From Hydrogenophaga sp. (GTDB taxonomy: Bacteria; Pseudomonadota; Gammaproteobacteria; Burkholderiales; Burkholderiaceae_C): DNA of 64,000 nt. Within the stretch, counting starts at the first letter, position 1, and each line of letters starts with the position of its first letter. Position numbers and translations under genes: made by a program. The stretch is from the NCBI RefSeq assembly GCF_011772445.1, contig NZ_WVZN01000044.1, positions 1 to 64,000 on the forward strand, read 5' to 3'. Below are positions 42,687 to 51,031 of the stretch, one piece after another. Below the pieces are notes generated by a model, which was not told the origin of the DNA, made no database searches, and saw only the letters and a program-made list of their open reading frames with translations.

Positions 42687-42714
42687 AAAAAGGCCACCCG
42701 AGGGTGGCCTTTTC
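42687..42714. terminator. Bidirectional rho-independent terminator
   Basis: AGGCCACCC / GGGTGGCCT stem with a tight loop, flanked by an A-run on the left and a T-run on the right. It lies between htpX and the convergent glycine-zipper gene and can end transcription from both sides. Confidence 0.9.
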
Positions 42715-42735
42715 TTTTGTCCGTGGAAACGGCGT

Positions 42736-43443
42736 TCAGCGGTTGCGGTCGTGGTGCGGGTGGCCGGGGTAGTAGCCGGGACCAGGGTGGCCGCGCCAGC
42801 CCGGGGGGCGGTGGTAACGCTGGCCGCCGATGATCACGACCTCGGTGGAGATGTTCGAGTAGCCGGACGGGTAGCCGTTGTCGTAGACCACGTGCGGGGG
42901 CGGCGTCTCGTAACGCACTTGCGGGCGCGACGGGTACGTGACGGGCGGCGGGGGCATGGCGTCCACCGGCGTGACGTTCAGGCGCACGTAGCGGCCCGGG
43001 TCTTGCGCCATCTGCGTGCGGTACTGGCGGCCGGCGTACTCGTAGACCACGTCGTACGCCACGGTGCGCGGCTCGTAGAAGGTTTGCGTGCCGCAGCTGC
43101 GGACGATTTCGGTCTGTGGCGGGCTGGCGCCTTCGATGCGGTTGCCCAGCATGGCGCCGCCGATGAGACCGATGACGGTGGCCGCGGCGCGGCCGCTGCC
43201 GTCGCCGATGGCGTTGCCCGCCGCGCCGCCCGCGATGGCGCCCATCACCGCGCCCGCGCCCGATTTGCGGCCCGGGTAGGTGACCTGCTCATCGGTGCAG
43301 ACCTGCTGCGGCACCGCCACCTGCTGGATGATGGGCGTGCTGCTGATGACGCGGCCTTGCTCTTCCTGGGCGTGGGCCGTGCCGGTGGCGGCGGCCGCTG
43401 CTGCCGCCAGGGGAAGCCAGACAAGCGTTCTGAGGGTGTTCAC
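42736..43443 (-). CDS. Glycine-zipper 2TM domain protein
   Basis: 235-residue exported protein: signal peptide (about 1-24, ending 'GTAHA'), then a Rick_17kDa-type glycine zipper at about residues 60-100 ('GAGAVMGAIAGGAAGNAIGDGSGRAAATVIGLIGGAMLG' region) that can span or line a membrane, and a long Pro/Tyr/His-rich tail. Such proteins are found in the periplasm or outer membrane and are linked to envelope stress. The GTG start at 43443 is chosen because an AGGAG site precedes it on the minus strand; the longer frame lacks one. Confidence 0.85.
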   Translation of the reverse strand: MNTLRTLVWLPLAAAAAAATGTAHAQEEQGRVISSTPIIQQVAVPQQVCTDEQVTYPGRKSGAGAVMGAIAGGAAGNAIGDGSGRAAATVIGLIGGAMLGNRIEGASPPQTEIVRSCGTQTFYEPRTVAYDVVYEYAGRQYRTQMAQDPGRYVRLNVTPVDAMPPPPVTYPSRPQVRYETPPPHVVYDNGYPSGYSNISTEVVIIGGQRYHRPPGWRGHPGPGYYPGHPHHDRNR

Positions 43444-43493
43444 GGAAGGCTCCTGATAGAGGAATGGGGAGACTGCATGCTGCCCCCGCTGCG

Positions 43494-45362
43494 TCAAGCC
43501 GGCGTGCCGGCCTTGTCACTTTTTGTAAAGGCGCCGACGGGCGGCTGGCCGAGCAGTTCGCGGGCCAGGGCCTCGGCCACCTTCAGGCCGTCCACGCCGG
43601 CCGACAGGATGCCCCCCGCGTAGCCGGCGCCTTCGCCGGCCGGGTACAGGCCGCGCGTGTTGGGGCTCTGGAAGCTGTCGTCCCGGTCGAGGCGCAGCGG
43701 CGAGGAGGTGCGCGTTTCCACGCCGGTGAGCAGGGCGTCGGGCAGGTCGTAGCCGCGGATCTGGCGGCCGAACACGGGCAGGGCCTCGCGGATGGCGTCG
43801 ATGGCGTAGGCCGGCAGGGACGGGGCCAGGTCGGTGAGGTGGATGCCGGGTTTGTACGAAGGCTCGACCTCGCCGAGCGCGGTGCTGGGCCGCGCGGCGA
43901 GGAAGTCGCCCACGCGCTGGCCCGGTGCGCTGTAGTCGCGTCCGCCGAGCTCGTAGGCGCGGCTTTCCAGTTGACGTTGCAGCACCACGCCGGCCAGCGG
44001 GTGGTGTTCGCCCCGCTCGCGCAGGGCCTGGGCCTGTGCGGCGTAGCGCGCGCCGTCGGCCTCGCCGAAGGCGGCGGTCCACAGCGGGGTGTCTTGCGGA
44101 AAGGTCTGCGGGTAGTCGGCCGGCTCGATGCCCACGACCAGGCCCGAGTTGGCGTTGCGCTCGGCGCGCGAGTACTGGCTCATGCCGTTGGTGACCACGC
44201 GGCCGGGCTCGGACGTGGCGGCCACCACCGTGCCGCCCGGGCACATGCAGAAGCTGTAGACGGCACGGCCGTTCTTCGCGTGGTGCACGAGCTTGTAGTC
44301 GGCCGCGCCCAGCAAGGGGTGGCCGGCGTGGCGTCCCCAGCGGGCGCGGTCGATCAGGCTTTGCGGGTGCTCGATGCGAAAACCCACGGAGAAGGGCTTG
44401 GCCTCCATGGCCACGCCCATGTCCCACAGCCAGGCGAAGGTGTCGCGCGCGCTGTGGCCCAGGGCCAGCACCACGCGCCGCGCAGGAAGTTCGACGGGCT
44501 CATCCGTGTCGAGCCGGTGCACGCGCAGGGCGCGCAGGCGGCGCCCGGCGCCCTCGCCCGCGGTGATCAGCCCCGTGAGCTGGTGCTGGAAGCGGATCTC
44601 GCCGCCCAGCGCGAGGATCTTCTCTCGCATGGCCTCCACCACCTTCACCAGTTTGAAGGTGCCGATGTGCGGGTGCGCGGTGGTGAGGATGTCCTCTGGG
44701 GCGCCCGCCTCCACGAATTCGCGCATGACCTTGCGGCCGAGGAAGCGCGGGTCCTTGATCTGGCTGTAGAGCTTGCCGTCGGAGAACAGCCCGGCGCCGC
44801 CTTCGCCGAACTGCACGTTGCTCTGCGGGTTGAGCGCGCGGCGGCGCCATAGGGCCCAGGTGTCCCGGGTGCGCTCGCGCACCGGCTTGCCGCGCTCCAG
44901 CACGATGGGTTTGAAACCCATCTGCGCGAGCGCGAGCGCGGCGAACAGGCCGCAGGGGCCGAAGCCCACCACCACCGGACGCTCGTCCCCGGATGCCGGG
45001 AAACCCGCCGGCGCCTGGCCCGGCGCCGTCCACGACATGTCGGGTGTGGGCCGCACGTGCGGGTGCTTCGCGTGGCGCGCCAGCAGGTCGGCTTCGGTGG
45101 CTGGGTCGGCCAGTTCGACGTCGACGATGTAGACCGCCAGCAGCTCGGCCTTGCGGGCGTCGAAGCTGCGCTTGAAGACCTGCAGCCTGGCGATGGCGGT
45201 GGGTTCGACGCCCAGCACCTGCGCGGCCTGGCGGGTGAGGGCGTCGACCGGGTGAGGCGGCGGCGCGCGGTCGGCCTCGGTTTCGGCGGGGGCGTCGGCG
45301 GCGCGGCGCTCTTCGGCCGGCAGCTCGGCCAGGGTGAGTTTGAGTTCGGCGATGCGGATCAT
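43494..45362 (-). CDS. FAD-dependent oxidoreductase (HI0933/COG2509-like)
   Basis: 622-residue flavoprotein. A roughly 125-residue N-terminal domain precedes the FAD-binding fold 'PVVVGFGPCGLFAALALAQMG'. The blocks 'NPQSNVQFGEGGAGLFSDGKLYSQIKDP', 'CMCPGGTVVAATSEPGRVVTNGMS' and 'GLYPAGEGAGYAGGI' identify the family often labelled NAD(FAD)-utilizing dehydrogenase. The substrate is unknown. It is monocistronic, with about 50 bases to each neighbour. Confidence 0.9.
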   Translation of the reverse strand: MIRIAELKLTLAELPAEERRAADAPAETEADRAPPPHPVDALTRQAAQVLGVEPTAIARLQVFKRSFDARKAELLAVYIVDVELADPATEADLLARHAKHPHVRPTPDMSWTAPGQAPAGFPASGDERPVVVGFGPCGLFAALALAQMGFKPIVLERGKPVRERTRDTWALWRRRALNPQSNVQFGEGGAGLFSDGKLYSQIKDPRFLGRKVMREFVEAGAPEDILTTAHPHIGTFKLVKVVEAMREKILALGGEIRFQHQLTGLITAGEGAGRRLRALRVHRLDTDEPVELPARRVVLALGHSARDTFAWLWDMGVAMEAKPFSVGFRIEHPQSLIDRARWGRHAGHPLLGAADYKLVHHAKNGRAVYSFCMCPGGTVVAATSEPGRVVTNGMSQYSRAERNANSGLVVGIEPADYPQTFPQDTPLWTAAFGEADGARYAAQAQALRERGEHHPLAGVVLQRQLESRAYELGGRDYSAPGQRVGDFLAARPSTALGEVEPSYKPGIHLTDLAPSLPAYAIDAIREALPVFGRQIRGYDLPDALLTGVETRTSSPLRLDRDDSFQSPNTRGLYPAGEGAGYAGGILSAGVDGLKVAEALARELLGQPPVGAFTKSDKAGTPA

Positions 45363-45424
45363 GGGTCGTGGGGCTTGTGGCGATCAAGCGGACCAGGAAG
45401 CGGGCGATTGTCGCCGGCCCGCGC

Positions 45425-45904
45425 TCAGGACGGCGTGACGAGGGGCAGCCGAGGGAAGTGGCGCCGGAAGCGGTTCGGATCGCGCGTGAGCAGTTGCAGG
45501 CCCTGCAGCCAGGCGTGGGCGCCGATGTAGAAATCGGGCAGGGGCGCGCTGCGCTGGCCCTGCTCGCGGCGGTAGAGCTTGAAGGCCTGGCCGGCGAGGA
45601 AGGCGGCGTCCCAGGGCAATTGCGCGCGCTGCAGCGGCAGTCCGGCGAGCGTGGCCTCCAGGTCGGCCGCTGTCTCGAAGCGCGGGCTGAGCTCGGCCAG
45701 GATGATCGGGTTGATCAGCAGCGGGCCGGTGTCGGCGCAGCGTTCGAGCTGGTCGATCGACCAGTCGGCCCAGTTCGGGTCGTCGGCGAACACATCGATG
45801 AGCACGCAGGTGTCCACCAGGGTGCCGGACACGCCACCCTCGCGCAGGTAGCGCGGGTCGGGTTCGGCCACGTGGCCGCTCGCGAACGGCCCGGCGCCGC
45901 TCAT
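45425..45904 (-). CDS. PIN-domain toxin (VapC-type)
   Basis: 159-residue putative ribonuclease toxin. Acidic PIN residues are visible: Asp31 in 'LVDTCVLID', Glu in 'IILAELSPRFE', Asp in 'PLPDFYIGAHAW' and Asp in 'LTRDPNRFRRHFP', the last block typical of VapC. The ATG overlaps the antitoxin stop by four bases. About 25 residues precede the usual PIN start, so a GTG at 45832 could be the true start. Likely neutralised by the AbrB-type protein encoded upstream. Confidence 0.87.
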   Translation of the reverse strand: MSGAGPFASGHVAEPDPRYLREGGVSGTLVDTCVLIDVFADDPNWADWSIDQLERCADTGPLLINPIILAELSPRFETAADLEATLAGLPLQRAQLPWDAAFLAGQAFKLYRREQGQRSAPLPDFYIGAHAWLQGLQLLTRDPNRFRRHFPRLPLVTPS

Positions 45905-46149
45905 GGCAGCGGCCCGCGCAACCACTGCACGAAGGCGTCCGTGTCCATGTCCTTGAAGCCGCTGGCGTTGGCGCTGCCGCGCGTGCGCTCGAAGGCCCGG
46001 CGCGTGCGCGAGACGGCGGGTTTGACGGCGCGCATCAGCACGTCGCCGTTGGGCAGCACCTCGAAGTCGACCTCGCTGTGCGGCAGCAGGCGCGCCCGTT
46101 CGCGCACCGCCTGGGGAATGGTGACCTGGCCCTTGCTGGTGATCTTCAT
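45901..46149 (-). CDS. AbrB/MazE/SpoVT-type antitoxin
   Basis: 82-residue DNA-binding protein with an N-terminal swapped-hairpin AbrB domain ('MKITSKGQVTIPQAVRERARLL') and a C-terminal tail that probably binds the PIN toxin. It forms a toxin-antitoxin pair with the following gene, sharing a four-base overlap. Two or three GTAAGA-type elements lie directly upstream, consistent with autoregulation by the antitoxin or the complex. Confidence 0.9.
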   Translation of the reverse strand: MKITSKGQVTIPQAVRERARLLPHSEVDFEVLPNGDVLMRAVKPAVSRTRRAFERTRGSANASGFKDMDTDAFVQWLRGPLP

Positions 46150-46150
46150 G

Positions 46151-46179
46151 GTAAGACTCTGGTGGAGTAAGAATCTTAC
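46151..46179. promoter_or_regulatory. Toxin-antitoxin operator
   Basis: A 13-base inverted repeat GTAAGA-A-TCTTAC at 46167-46179 and an extra half-site GTAAGA at 46151-46156, starting two bases upstream of the antitoxin start. This is where AbrB-type antitoxins normally bind to repress their own operon. Confidence 0.6.
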
Positions 46180-46206
46180 CGACTTCGAGGGGCGTCTGGC
46201 ACAATG

Positions 46207-46238
46207 ACCCGGGTAAAAATAAATAACCCGGGTATAAT
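46207..46238 (+). promoter_or_regulatory. Tandem ACCCGGGT palindromes over a promoter
   Basis: Two identical eight-base palindromes ACCCGGGT at 46207-46214 and 46226-46233, 19 bases apart centre to centre, joined by an AT-rich linker. A perfect -10 box TATAAT (46233-46238) touches the second copy, and the first covers the expected -35 position. Eight bases separate the -10 box from the DUF2239 ATG, so the transcript has almost no leader. Confidence 0.6.
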
Positions 46239-46245
46239 TCGCCGC

Positions 46246-46815
46246 ATGTCTGAAGAAGCTACCCCCCAATGCACCGCCTTCCTGGGCGCCCGCCGTGTGG
46301 CCTTCGGCGCCTACGACGAGGTGGCCCGCGCACTGGCCGCCCTGGATCTGTCGGCTGGTGGTCTGCTGGTGTTCGACGACGCCAGTGGTGCCCAGATCGA
46401 CTATCCCCTGCCGTCACCACCGTCCCCGCCCCGCGAGGCCCCGGCCCCCCAGGTGGGCCGCCCCCGCCTGGGCGTGGTGGCGCGCGAGGTGACCCTGCTG
46501 CCGCGCCACTGGGACTGGCTGGGCCGTCAGCCCGGCGGTGCCTCCGCCGCATTGCGCCGGCTGGTGGACGAGGCGCGTCGCGCGAACGCCGGGCGCGACG
46601 CGCAGCGCGAGGCCACCGAGCGCGCCTACCGCTTCATGAGCGCCATCGCGGGTGGCTTCCCCGGCTTCGAGGATGCCTCGCGTGCGCTGTTCGCCCATGA
46701 TGCGAGCGCCTTCTCCCGCCACATCGCCCCCTGGCCGCCCGACGTGCAGGCGCACGCCAACTGGCTCGCGCGCGACGCCTTCACGCTCACCGAACCCATA
46801 GCCCCCCATCACTGA
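46246..46815 (+). CDS. DUF2239 family protein
   Basis: 189-residue protein of the DUF2239 family: 'CTAFLGARRVAFGAYDEVARAL' near the N-terminus, 'GRPRLGVVAREVTLLPRHWDWL' in the middle and 'RFMSAIAGGFPGFEDASRALFA' later. The middle block resembles the N-terminal region of ribbon-helix-helix-like or YdeI-type small regulators, but no function is established. The ATG lies right after a strong -10 box with palindromic elements, implying tight regulation. A MATE transporter gene follows in the same direction after nine bases and is probably co-transcribed. Confidence 0.85.
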   Translation: MSEEATPQCTAFLGARRVAFGAYDEVARALAALDLSAGGLLVFDDASGAQIDYPLPSPPSPPREAPAPQVGRPRLGVVAREVTLLPRHWDWLGRQPGGASAALRRLVDEARRANAGRDAQREATERAYRFMSAIAGGFPGFEDASRALFAHDASAFSRHIAPWPPDVQAHANWLARDAFTLTEPIAPHH

Positions 46816-46824
46816 TTGCCTCCC

Positions 46825-48180
46825 ATGCCACCCTCCACCCAAGGCCCGCTCTGGCGGGTCTATCTCGTGTTCCTCGTGCCCATGGTGCTGTCCAACATCC
46901 TGCAGGGGCTGTCGGGCACGCTCAACGGCATCTTCATCGGGCAGATGCTGGGCACGCACGCGCTGGCGGCGGTGTCGGGCATGTTCCCCATCGTGTTCTT
47001 CTTCATCTCGCTGGTGATCGGCCTGGGCGCGGGTGCGTCGGTGCTGATCGGCCAGGCCTGGGGCGCGCGCGAGCCGCACAAGGTCAAGGCGATCGCGGGC
47101 ACGGCGCTCATGCTGGGTGCGCTCATCGGCATCGCCGCCGCGGTGCTGGGTGTGGTGTTCGCGCGGCCCGCCATGCAGGCCCTGGGCACGCCGCTGGACG
47201 TGCTGGACGACGCCGTGGCTTACGCGCGCGTGATGCTGCTGATCATGCCGCTGCTGCTGGTGTTCATCCTGTTCACGCAACTGCTGCGCGGCGTCAGCGA
47301 CACGGTCTCGCCGCTGATGGCGCTGCTGATGTCCACCGCGATCGGCCTGGCGCTCACGCCGGCGCTGATCAAGGGCTGGCTCGGCCTGCCGCCGCTGGGC
47401 ATCCAGAGCGCGGCCTACGCGGGCCTGGTGTCGTACGCGATGGCACTGGCGTTCCTGGGCTGGCGCCTGGCGCGCCGCAGCAGCGTGTTGGCCTTCGACG
47501 CCGAGATGCGCGCCGCGCTCCGGCTGGACCGCGCCATCCTTGGCAAGGTCATGCGCATCGGGCTGCCCACGGGCGTGCAGATGGTGGTGATCTCGGTGTC
47601 GGAACTCATCATCCTGGCGCTGGTGAACGGCCATGGCTCACAGGCCACGGCCGCGTACGGCGCGGTCACGCAGGTGGTGAACTACGTGCAGTTCCCTGCC
47701 TTGTCCATCGCCATCACCACTTCCATCCTGGCGGCGCAATCCATCGGCGCGGGGCGGGTCGATCGCCTGGGCGACATCCTGCGCACCGGGCTCTGGCTCA
47801 ACCTGGTGCTCACGGGCGCGCTGGTGCTGCTGGGCTACGCGCTGTCGCACCACCTGCTGGGCCTGTTCCTCACGCAGGCCGAGGTGCGGCTGCAGGCCGA
47901 GCACCTGCTGCACATCATGCTGTGGAGCATCCTGATCTTCGGCTTCCAGGCCATCGTGGGCGGGCTCATGCGCGCCAGCGGCGTGGTGATGGTGCCCATG
48001 GCGATCTCCATCTTCTGCATCCTGGGTGTGCAGTTGCCGGCGGCCTGGCTGCTGGACGCGCGCTTCGGCCTGCCGGGCATCTGGATTGCCTTCCCCGTGG
48101 CCTACGTCGCCATGCTGTTGCTGCAGACGGCGTTCTACCGCTTCGTGTGGCGGCACCGGCGCATCGAAAGGCTGATCTGA
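46825..48180 (+). CDS. MATE-family efflux transporter
   Basis: 451-residue polytopic membrane protein with about 12 hydrophobic helices arranged as two MatE repeats ('VLSNILQGLSGTLNGIFIGQMLG' and 'LPTGVQMVVISVSELIILALVNGHG' regions). MATE proteins export drugs or metabolites with sodium or proton antiport. It starts nine bases after the DUF2239 gene. The ATG at 46825 is chosen over a TTG at 46816. The specificity cannot be read. Confidence 0.92.
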   Translation: MPPSTQGPLWRVYLVFLVPMVLSNILQGLSGTLNGIFIGQMLGTHALAAVSGMFPIVFFFISLVIGLGAGASVLIGQAWGAREPHKVKAIAGTALMLGALIGIAAAVLGVVFARPAMQALGTPLDVLDDAVAYARVMLLIMPLLLVFILFTQLLRGVSDTVSPLMALLMSTAIGLALTPALIKGWLGLPPLGIQSAAYAGLVSYAMALAFLGWRLARRSSVLAFDAEMRAALRLDRAILGKVMRIGLPTGVQMVVISVSELIILALVNGHGSQATAAYGAVTQVVNYVQFPALSIAITTSILAAQSIGAGRVDRLGDILRTGLWLNLVLTGALVLLGYALSHHLLGLFLTQAEVRLQAEHLLHIMLWSILIFGFQAIVGGLMRASGVVMVPMAISIFCILGVQLPAAWLLDARFGLPGIWIAFPVAYVAMLLLQTAFYRFVWRHRRIERLI

Positions 48181-48201
48181 GCACCCCTCAAGGACGCGGG
48201 A

Positions 48202-48207
48202 GATAAT
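48202..48207 (+). promoter_or_regulatory. Probable -10 box of rnpB
   Basis: GATAAT eight bases before the predicted 5' end of RNase P RNA. A -35 box was not clear. Confidence 0.4.
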
Positions 48208-48214
48208 CCCGCCC

Positions 48215-48564
48215 GTGAAGCGCGCCAGACCGCCGCTGGCACGAGACCCGAAAGGGTGTGCTGGAGGAACGTCCGGACTGCACAGGGCAGCGTAGGAGGT
48301 AACACCTCTCCACCGACAAGCCCCGAGGGTTCGCCCGAGGGGCCCTAAGGTGAGGATCAGAGCAACAGAGACGAGCCGATTCAGTTCGGGTGAAACGGGC
48401 AATCTCTACGCGCAGCAACACCAAATAGGCCAGCGTTGATGTGGTCCCGCGGAGCTGGCGGGTAGGTGGCATCGAGCCGTCCGGGTGACCGGCGGCCCAG
48501 AAGAATGGCGGTCACGTTCCGGGCAACCGGGACGCACAGAATCCGGCTTATCGGCGCGCTTCAC
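48215..48564 (+). ncRNA. rnpB: RNase P RNA, bacterial class A
   Basis: Catalytic RNA that trims the 5' ends of tRNA precursors. The ends pair to form helix P1 (GTGAAGCGCGCC at the start, GGCGCGCTTCAC at the end). Conserved elements: 'GGAGGAACGTCCGGACTGCA' near 48264, the 'ACAGAGACGAGCCGATTCAG' region near 48366, 'GGGTGAAACGG', and the 3' element 'CACAGAATCCGGCTTATCGG'. Length of 350 bases is normal for beta-proteobacteria. A T-rich stretch after P1 may serve as terminator. Reading frames on the minus strand across this segment are not genes. Confidence 0.95.
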
Positions 48565-48656
48565 ACTTTTCTTTCCGTCATGCGCAAGGCCCCAGGGGTG
48601 GGAACGGCAATTGCCATCGGGTCCGGGAGTGTTTCTCTCCAACGAAAGGACCGCAC

Positions 48657-49232
48657 ATGACGAACCTCAGCAAACCCTTGCTCGCCTCCCTGCTCGCCGT
48701 GGGGGTGGTCACCGCCGCCTCCGCCCAGCAGCGGGTCCAGTCCACGACCGACCCCAGGCTGTACGGCGAGATCGGTTTGTCGCAACTGAAGCTCGAGGCC
48801 GAGGATGGCCCCTTGCGCGCCGAGGCCAAGCCCGGCCTGCTGACCGGCACGCTGGGCTATCAGTTGTGGCCCTTCCTGGCCATTGAAGGCCAGGTGGCCG
48901 GCAACGTGATGAAGGACGAGATCAAGCTCAATGGCGTGAACACCGGCGTCGATGCCAAGATCCCGCACATGTATGGCCTGTTCGTGAAGCCGACGCTGCC
49001 CATCGGCGACCGCGTGGAGCTCTTCGCCCGGGCGGGCGTGGTGCGCACCAAGCTGAAGCTGTCCACGGGTGGCATCGACGTGGACGACACGGGGACCAGT
49101 GGCGCCTATGGCGTGGGCATCAACGTCAACCTGAGCCCGGTGTCGTATCTGCAGGCCAACTGGATGAATTACTACGACAAGGACGACATCAAGCTCCAGG
49201 GTGTGGGCCTGATGTACGGGCGGCGCTTCTGA
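48657..49232 (+). CDS. Outer-membrane beta-barrel protein (OmpA-like fold)
   Basis: 191-residue exported protein: signal peptide (about 1-24, 'PLLASLLAVGVVTAASAQ') then amphipathic strands of a porin-type small barrel ('LYGEIGLSQLKLEAE', 'GTLGYQLWPFLAIEGQVAG', 'YLQANWMNYYDKDDIKLQGVGLMYGRRF'). The terminal Phe fits insertion by the BAM complex. About eight strands can be drawn. Function is unknown; a structural or adhesin role is typical of this group. An AACGAAAGGA site precedes the ATG. Confidence 0.87.
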   Translation: MTNLSKPLLASLLAVGVVTAASAQQRVQSTTDPRLYGEIGLSQLKLEAEDGPLRAEAKPGLLTGTLGYQLWPFLAIEGQVAGNVMKDEIKLNGVNTGVDAKIPHMYGLFVKPTLPIGDRVELFARAGVVRTKLKLSTGGIDVDDTGTSGAYGVGINVNLSPVSYLQANWMNYYDKDDIKLQGVGLMYGRRF

Positions 49233-49255
49233 ACGAGCCCCATCGTCCGAGGGCA

Positions 49256-49272
49256 GGCCGCCTCGCGCGGCC
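49256..49272. terminator. Possible hairpin between convergent genes
   Basis: GGCCGC-N5-GCGGCC between the barrel protein gene and the convergent Nudix-MBL gene. There is no T-run, so the assignment is tentative. Confidence 0.35.
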
Positions 49273-49277
49273 CGCGC

Positions 49278-50978
49278 TCAGGCGTTGAAGCCGCCGAGCG
49301 CGCGGATGCGCTCGACGTGCGCCAGCAGCGAGCGCCGCGCCACCGGCCACAGGCGCTCGGGCACGTCGTCGTAGGCCAGCGGCACCCAGTCGTCCAGGCC
49401 GCCGTCGGGCCGCGCCTGCATGGCGCGCGCGATCTTGGCCTCGCGGGCGAGGCGGTGGGCCTTGAGCTGGTCGATGGCGCGCCGCGCGCCGCCCTCCACG
49501 GGAGCGGACAGGTTGTCGGCCGTGCGCCTCAGGTCGCCCAGCACATGGCCATGCGCGGGCAGGATGAAGTCGATGCCGTGCCCGTCGCACAGCGCCGCGA
49601 GGCGCTCGAGCGAGCCGAGGTAGGCGCTCATGTCGCCATCGGGCGGGTCGATGACGGTGGTGCTGCCGTTGAGGATGTGGTCGCCTGAGAACAGCAGGCC
49701 GTCTTCCAGCAGCACCAGGCAGAGGTGGTTGGCCGCGTGGCCGGGCGTGTGCACGGCCATCAGCGTGTGCGTGGTGCCGTCCGCCGCCTGCAGCACCAGG
49801 CGCTCGTTGTCGGCCAGGGCGCGATCGGGTGTGAAGCGGCTGTTCTCGCGCGCCGTGGCCGCGCTGGCCAGGCCCAGGATGGGGGGCGGCGTGGCGCCGG
49901 CCCGCGCGCACAGGCTTTGCAGGCGGGCGGCACCGGGCGAATGGTCGGGGTGCGAGTGCGTGCAGACAATGGCGCGCAGATCCGCGCCGCAGGCGCGCCA
50001 CAGGCGCTCGATGTGCGCGCTGTCGTCCGGGCCGGGGTCGATGGCGATGTAGCCGCTGGCCGGGTCGCCCACGATGTAGCTGTTGGTGCCGGGGCCCGTC
50101 ATCACGCCGCTGTTGGGCGCGGTCAGGCGCATCACGTGCTTGAGCAGCGGCACAGGCTGTTCGTGCTGCCAGTCCAGCGGGTGCACGATCTGACCGTCGG
50201 GACACACCAGCGCAAGCTCGCCGAAAGGCGGCTCGTGCTCCATGTGGCGCGACTCGCGGCCGCGCACCTGGCCCGCGCGCGGGCAGCTCGTCCACAGCGG
50301 CTCGTCGTGCGCGGCGCAGGCGTCGAGCACCGATTGCACCGTGGCGTGCGCCTGCAGGCGCTCCAGCGTGCGGATGGTGGGGAAGATGATGAAGAACTGG
50401 CCGGCCGCGTGGCGCGCCAGCGCGTCGGCCGGGCGCACCCACTGCGGCTCGAACTGCTCGCTCTCGTCGGCCACGGGTTCCTGGCCCTCGGGCATGCGGG
50501 CGATGAGGAAGGGCACGTCGAAGCGGCGCGGGAGGTCGCGGTCGGTGATCCAGTGCGCGAAGACGAAGACCTCGTCGGCCGCCAGCCGCAGGCCGCGCGC
50601 GGTGCACTGCGGCGCGAAGGGGGCCCGGCGGTCCAGCGCGGCGATGTCCTCGGCCGTGGCCCAGGCGCCGTCCGCGCGGCGCGCCAGCAGCACGCCCAGT
50701 TCCTCGAAACTCTCGCGGATGGCGGCGATGGCGTGGGTCAGGCGCAGGTCGGTTTGCGTGGGCCGTCGCGCGGCGGCGCCGAAGGCCTGGGCGTCGGCGG
50801 CGTCGATGCCGCCGCCCGGGAAGACGTAGGCGCCGGGCGCGAAGCTGGCCGTCATCGAGCGTCGCGTCATCAGGACTTCGACGCCGTCGGGGCCGTCGCG
50901 CAGGAGCAGCACGGTGGCGGCGGGGCGCAGCGGCGCGATGGGGCGGGGCGGGTGCAGGAGCTGGGTGGGGCGGACCAT
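49278..50978 (-). CDS. Nudix hydrolase-metallo-beta-lactamase fusion
   Basis: 566-residue two-domain hydrolase. The N-terminal part (about 15-225) is a Nudix domain: 'VFPGGGIDAADAQAF' and, after an insertion, 'RESFEELGVLL' form a split Nudix box as in NUDT19-type CoA or nucleotide pyrophosphatases. The C-terminal part (about 290-560) is a metallo-beta-lactamase domain with 'THSHPDHSPG', 'HTPGHAANHLCLVL', 'SGDHIL' and 'PAHGHVL', like LACTB2. It would hydrolyse a nucleotide or CoA ester and then a second bond. Lies last in the minus-strand transporter operon, 53 bases after the racemase-like gene. Confidence 0.88.
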   Translation of the reverse strand: MVRPTQLLHPPRPIAPLRPAATVLLLRDGPDGVEVLMTRRSMTASFAPGAYVFPGGGIDAADAQAFGAAARRPTQTDLRLTHAIAAIRESFEELGVLLARRADGAWATAEDIAALDRRAPFAPQCTARGLRLAADEVFVFAHWITDRDLPRRFDVPFLIARMPEGQEPVADESEQFEPQWVRPADALARHAAGQFFIIFPTIRTLERLQAHATVQSVLDACAAHDEPLWTSCPRAGQVRGRESRHMEHEPPFGELALVCPDGQIVHPLDWQHEQPVPLLKHVMRLTAPNSGVMTGPGTNSYIVGDPASGYIAIDPGPDDSAHIERLWRACGADLRAIVCTHSHPDHSPGAARLQSLCARAGATPPPILGLASAATARENSRFTPDRALADNERLVLQAADGTTHTLMAVHTPGHAANHLCLVLLEDGLLFSGDHILNGSTTVIDPPDGDMSAYLGSLERLAALCDGHGIDFILPAHGHVLGDLRRTADNLSAPVEGGARRAIDQLKAHRLAREAKIARAMQARPDGGLDDWVPLAYDDVPERLWPVARRSLLAHVERIRALGGFNA

Positions 50979-51031
50979 GCGCGCGATTGTGCGCGAGGGA
51001 CCGCAGGCGCGCAGTCGCCGGCAGGCGGGGC

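Noticed and set aside
47638-48402. Minus-strand frame across the MATE gene and RNase P RNA
   Set aside because: The segment is explained by the MATE gene and rnpB; the frame has no recognisable content.
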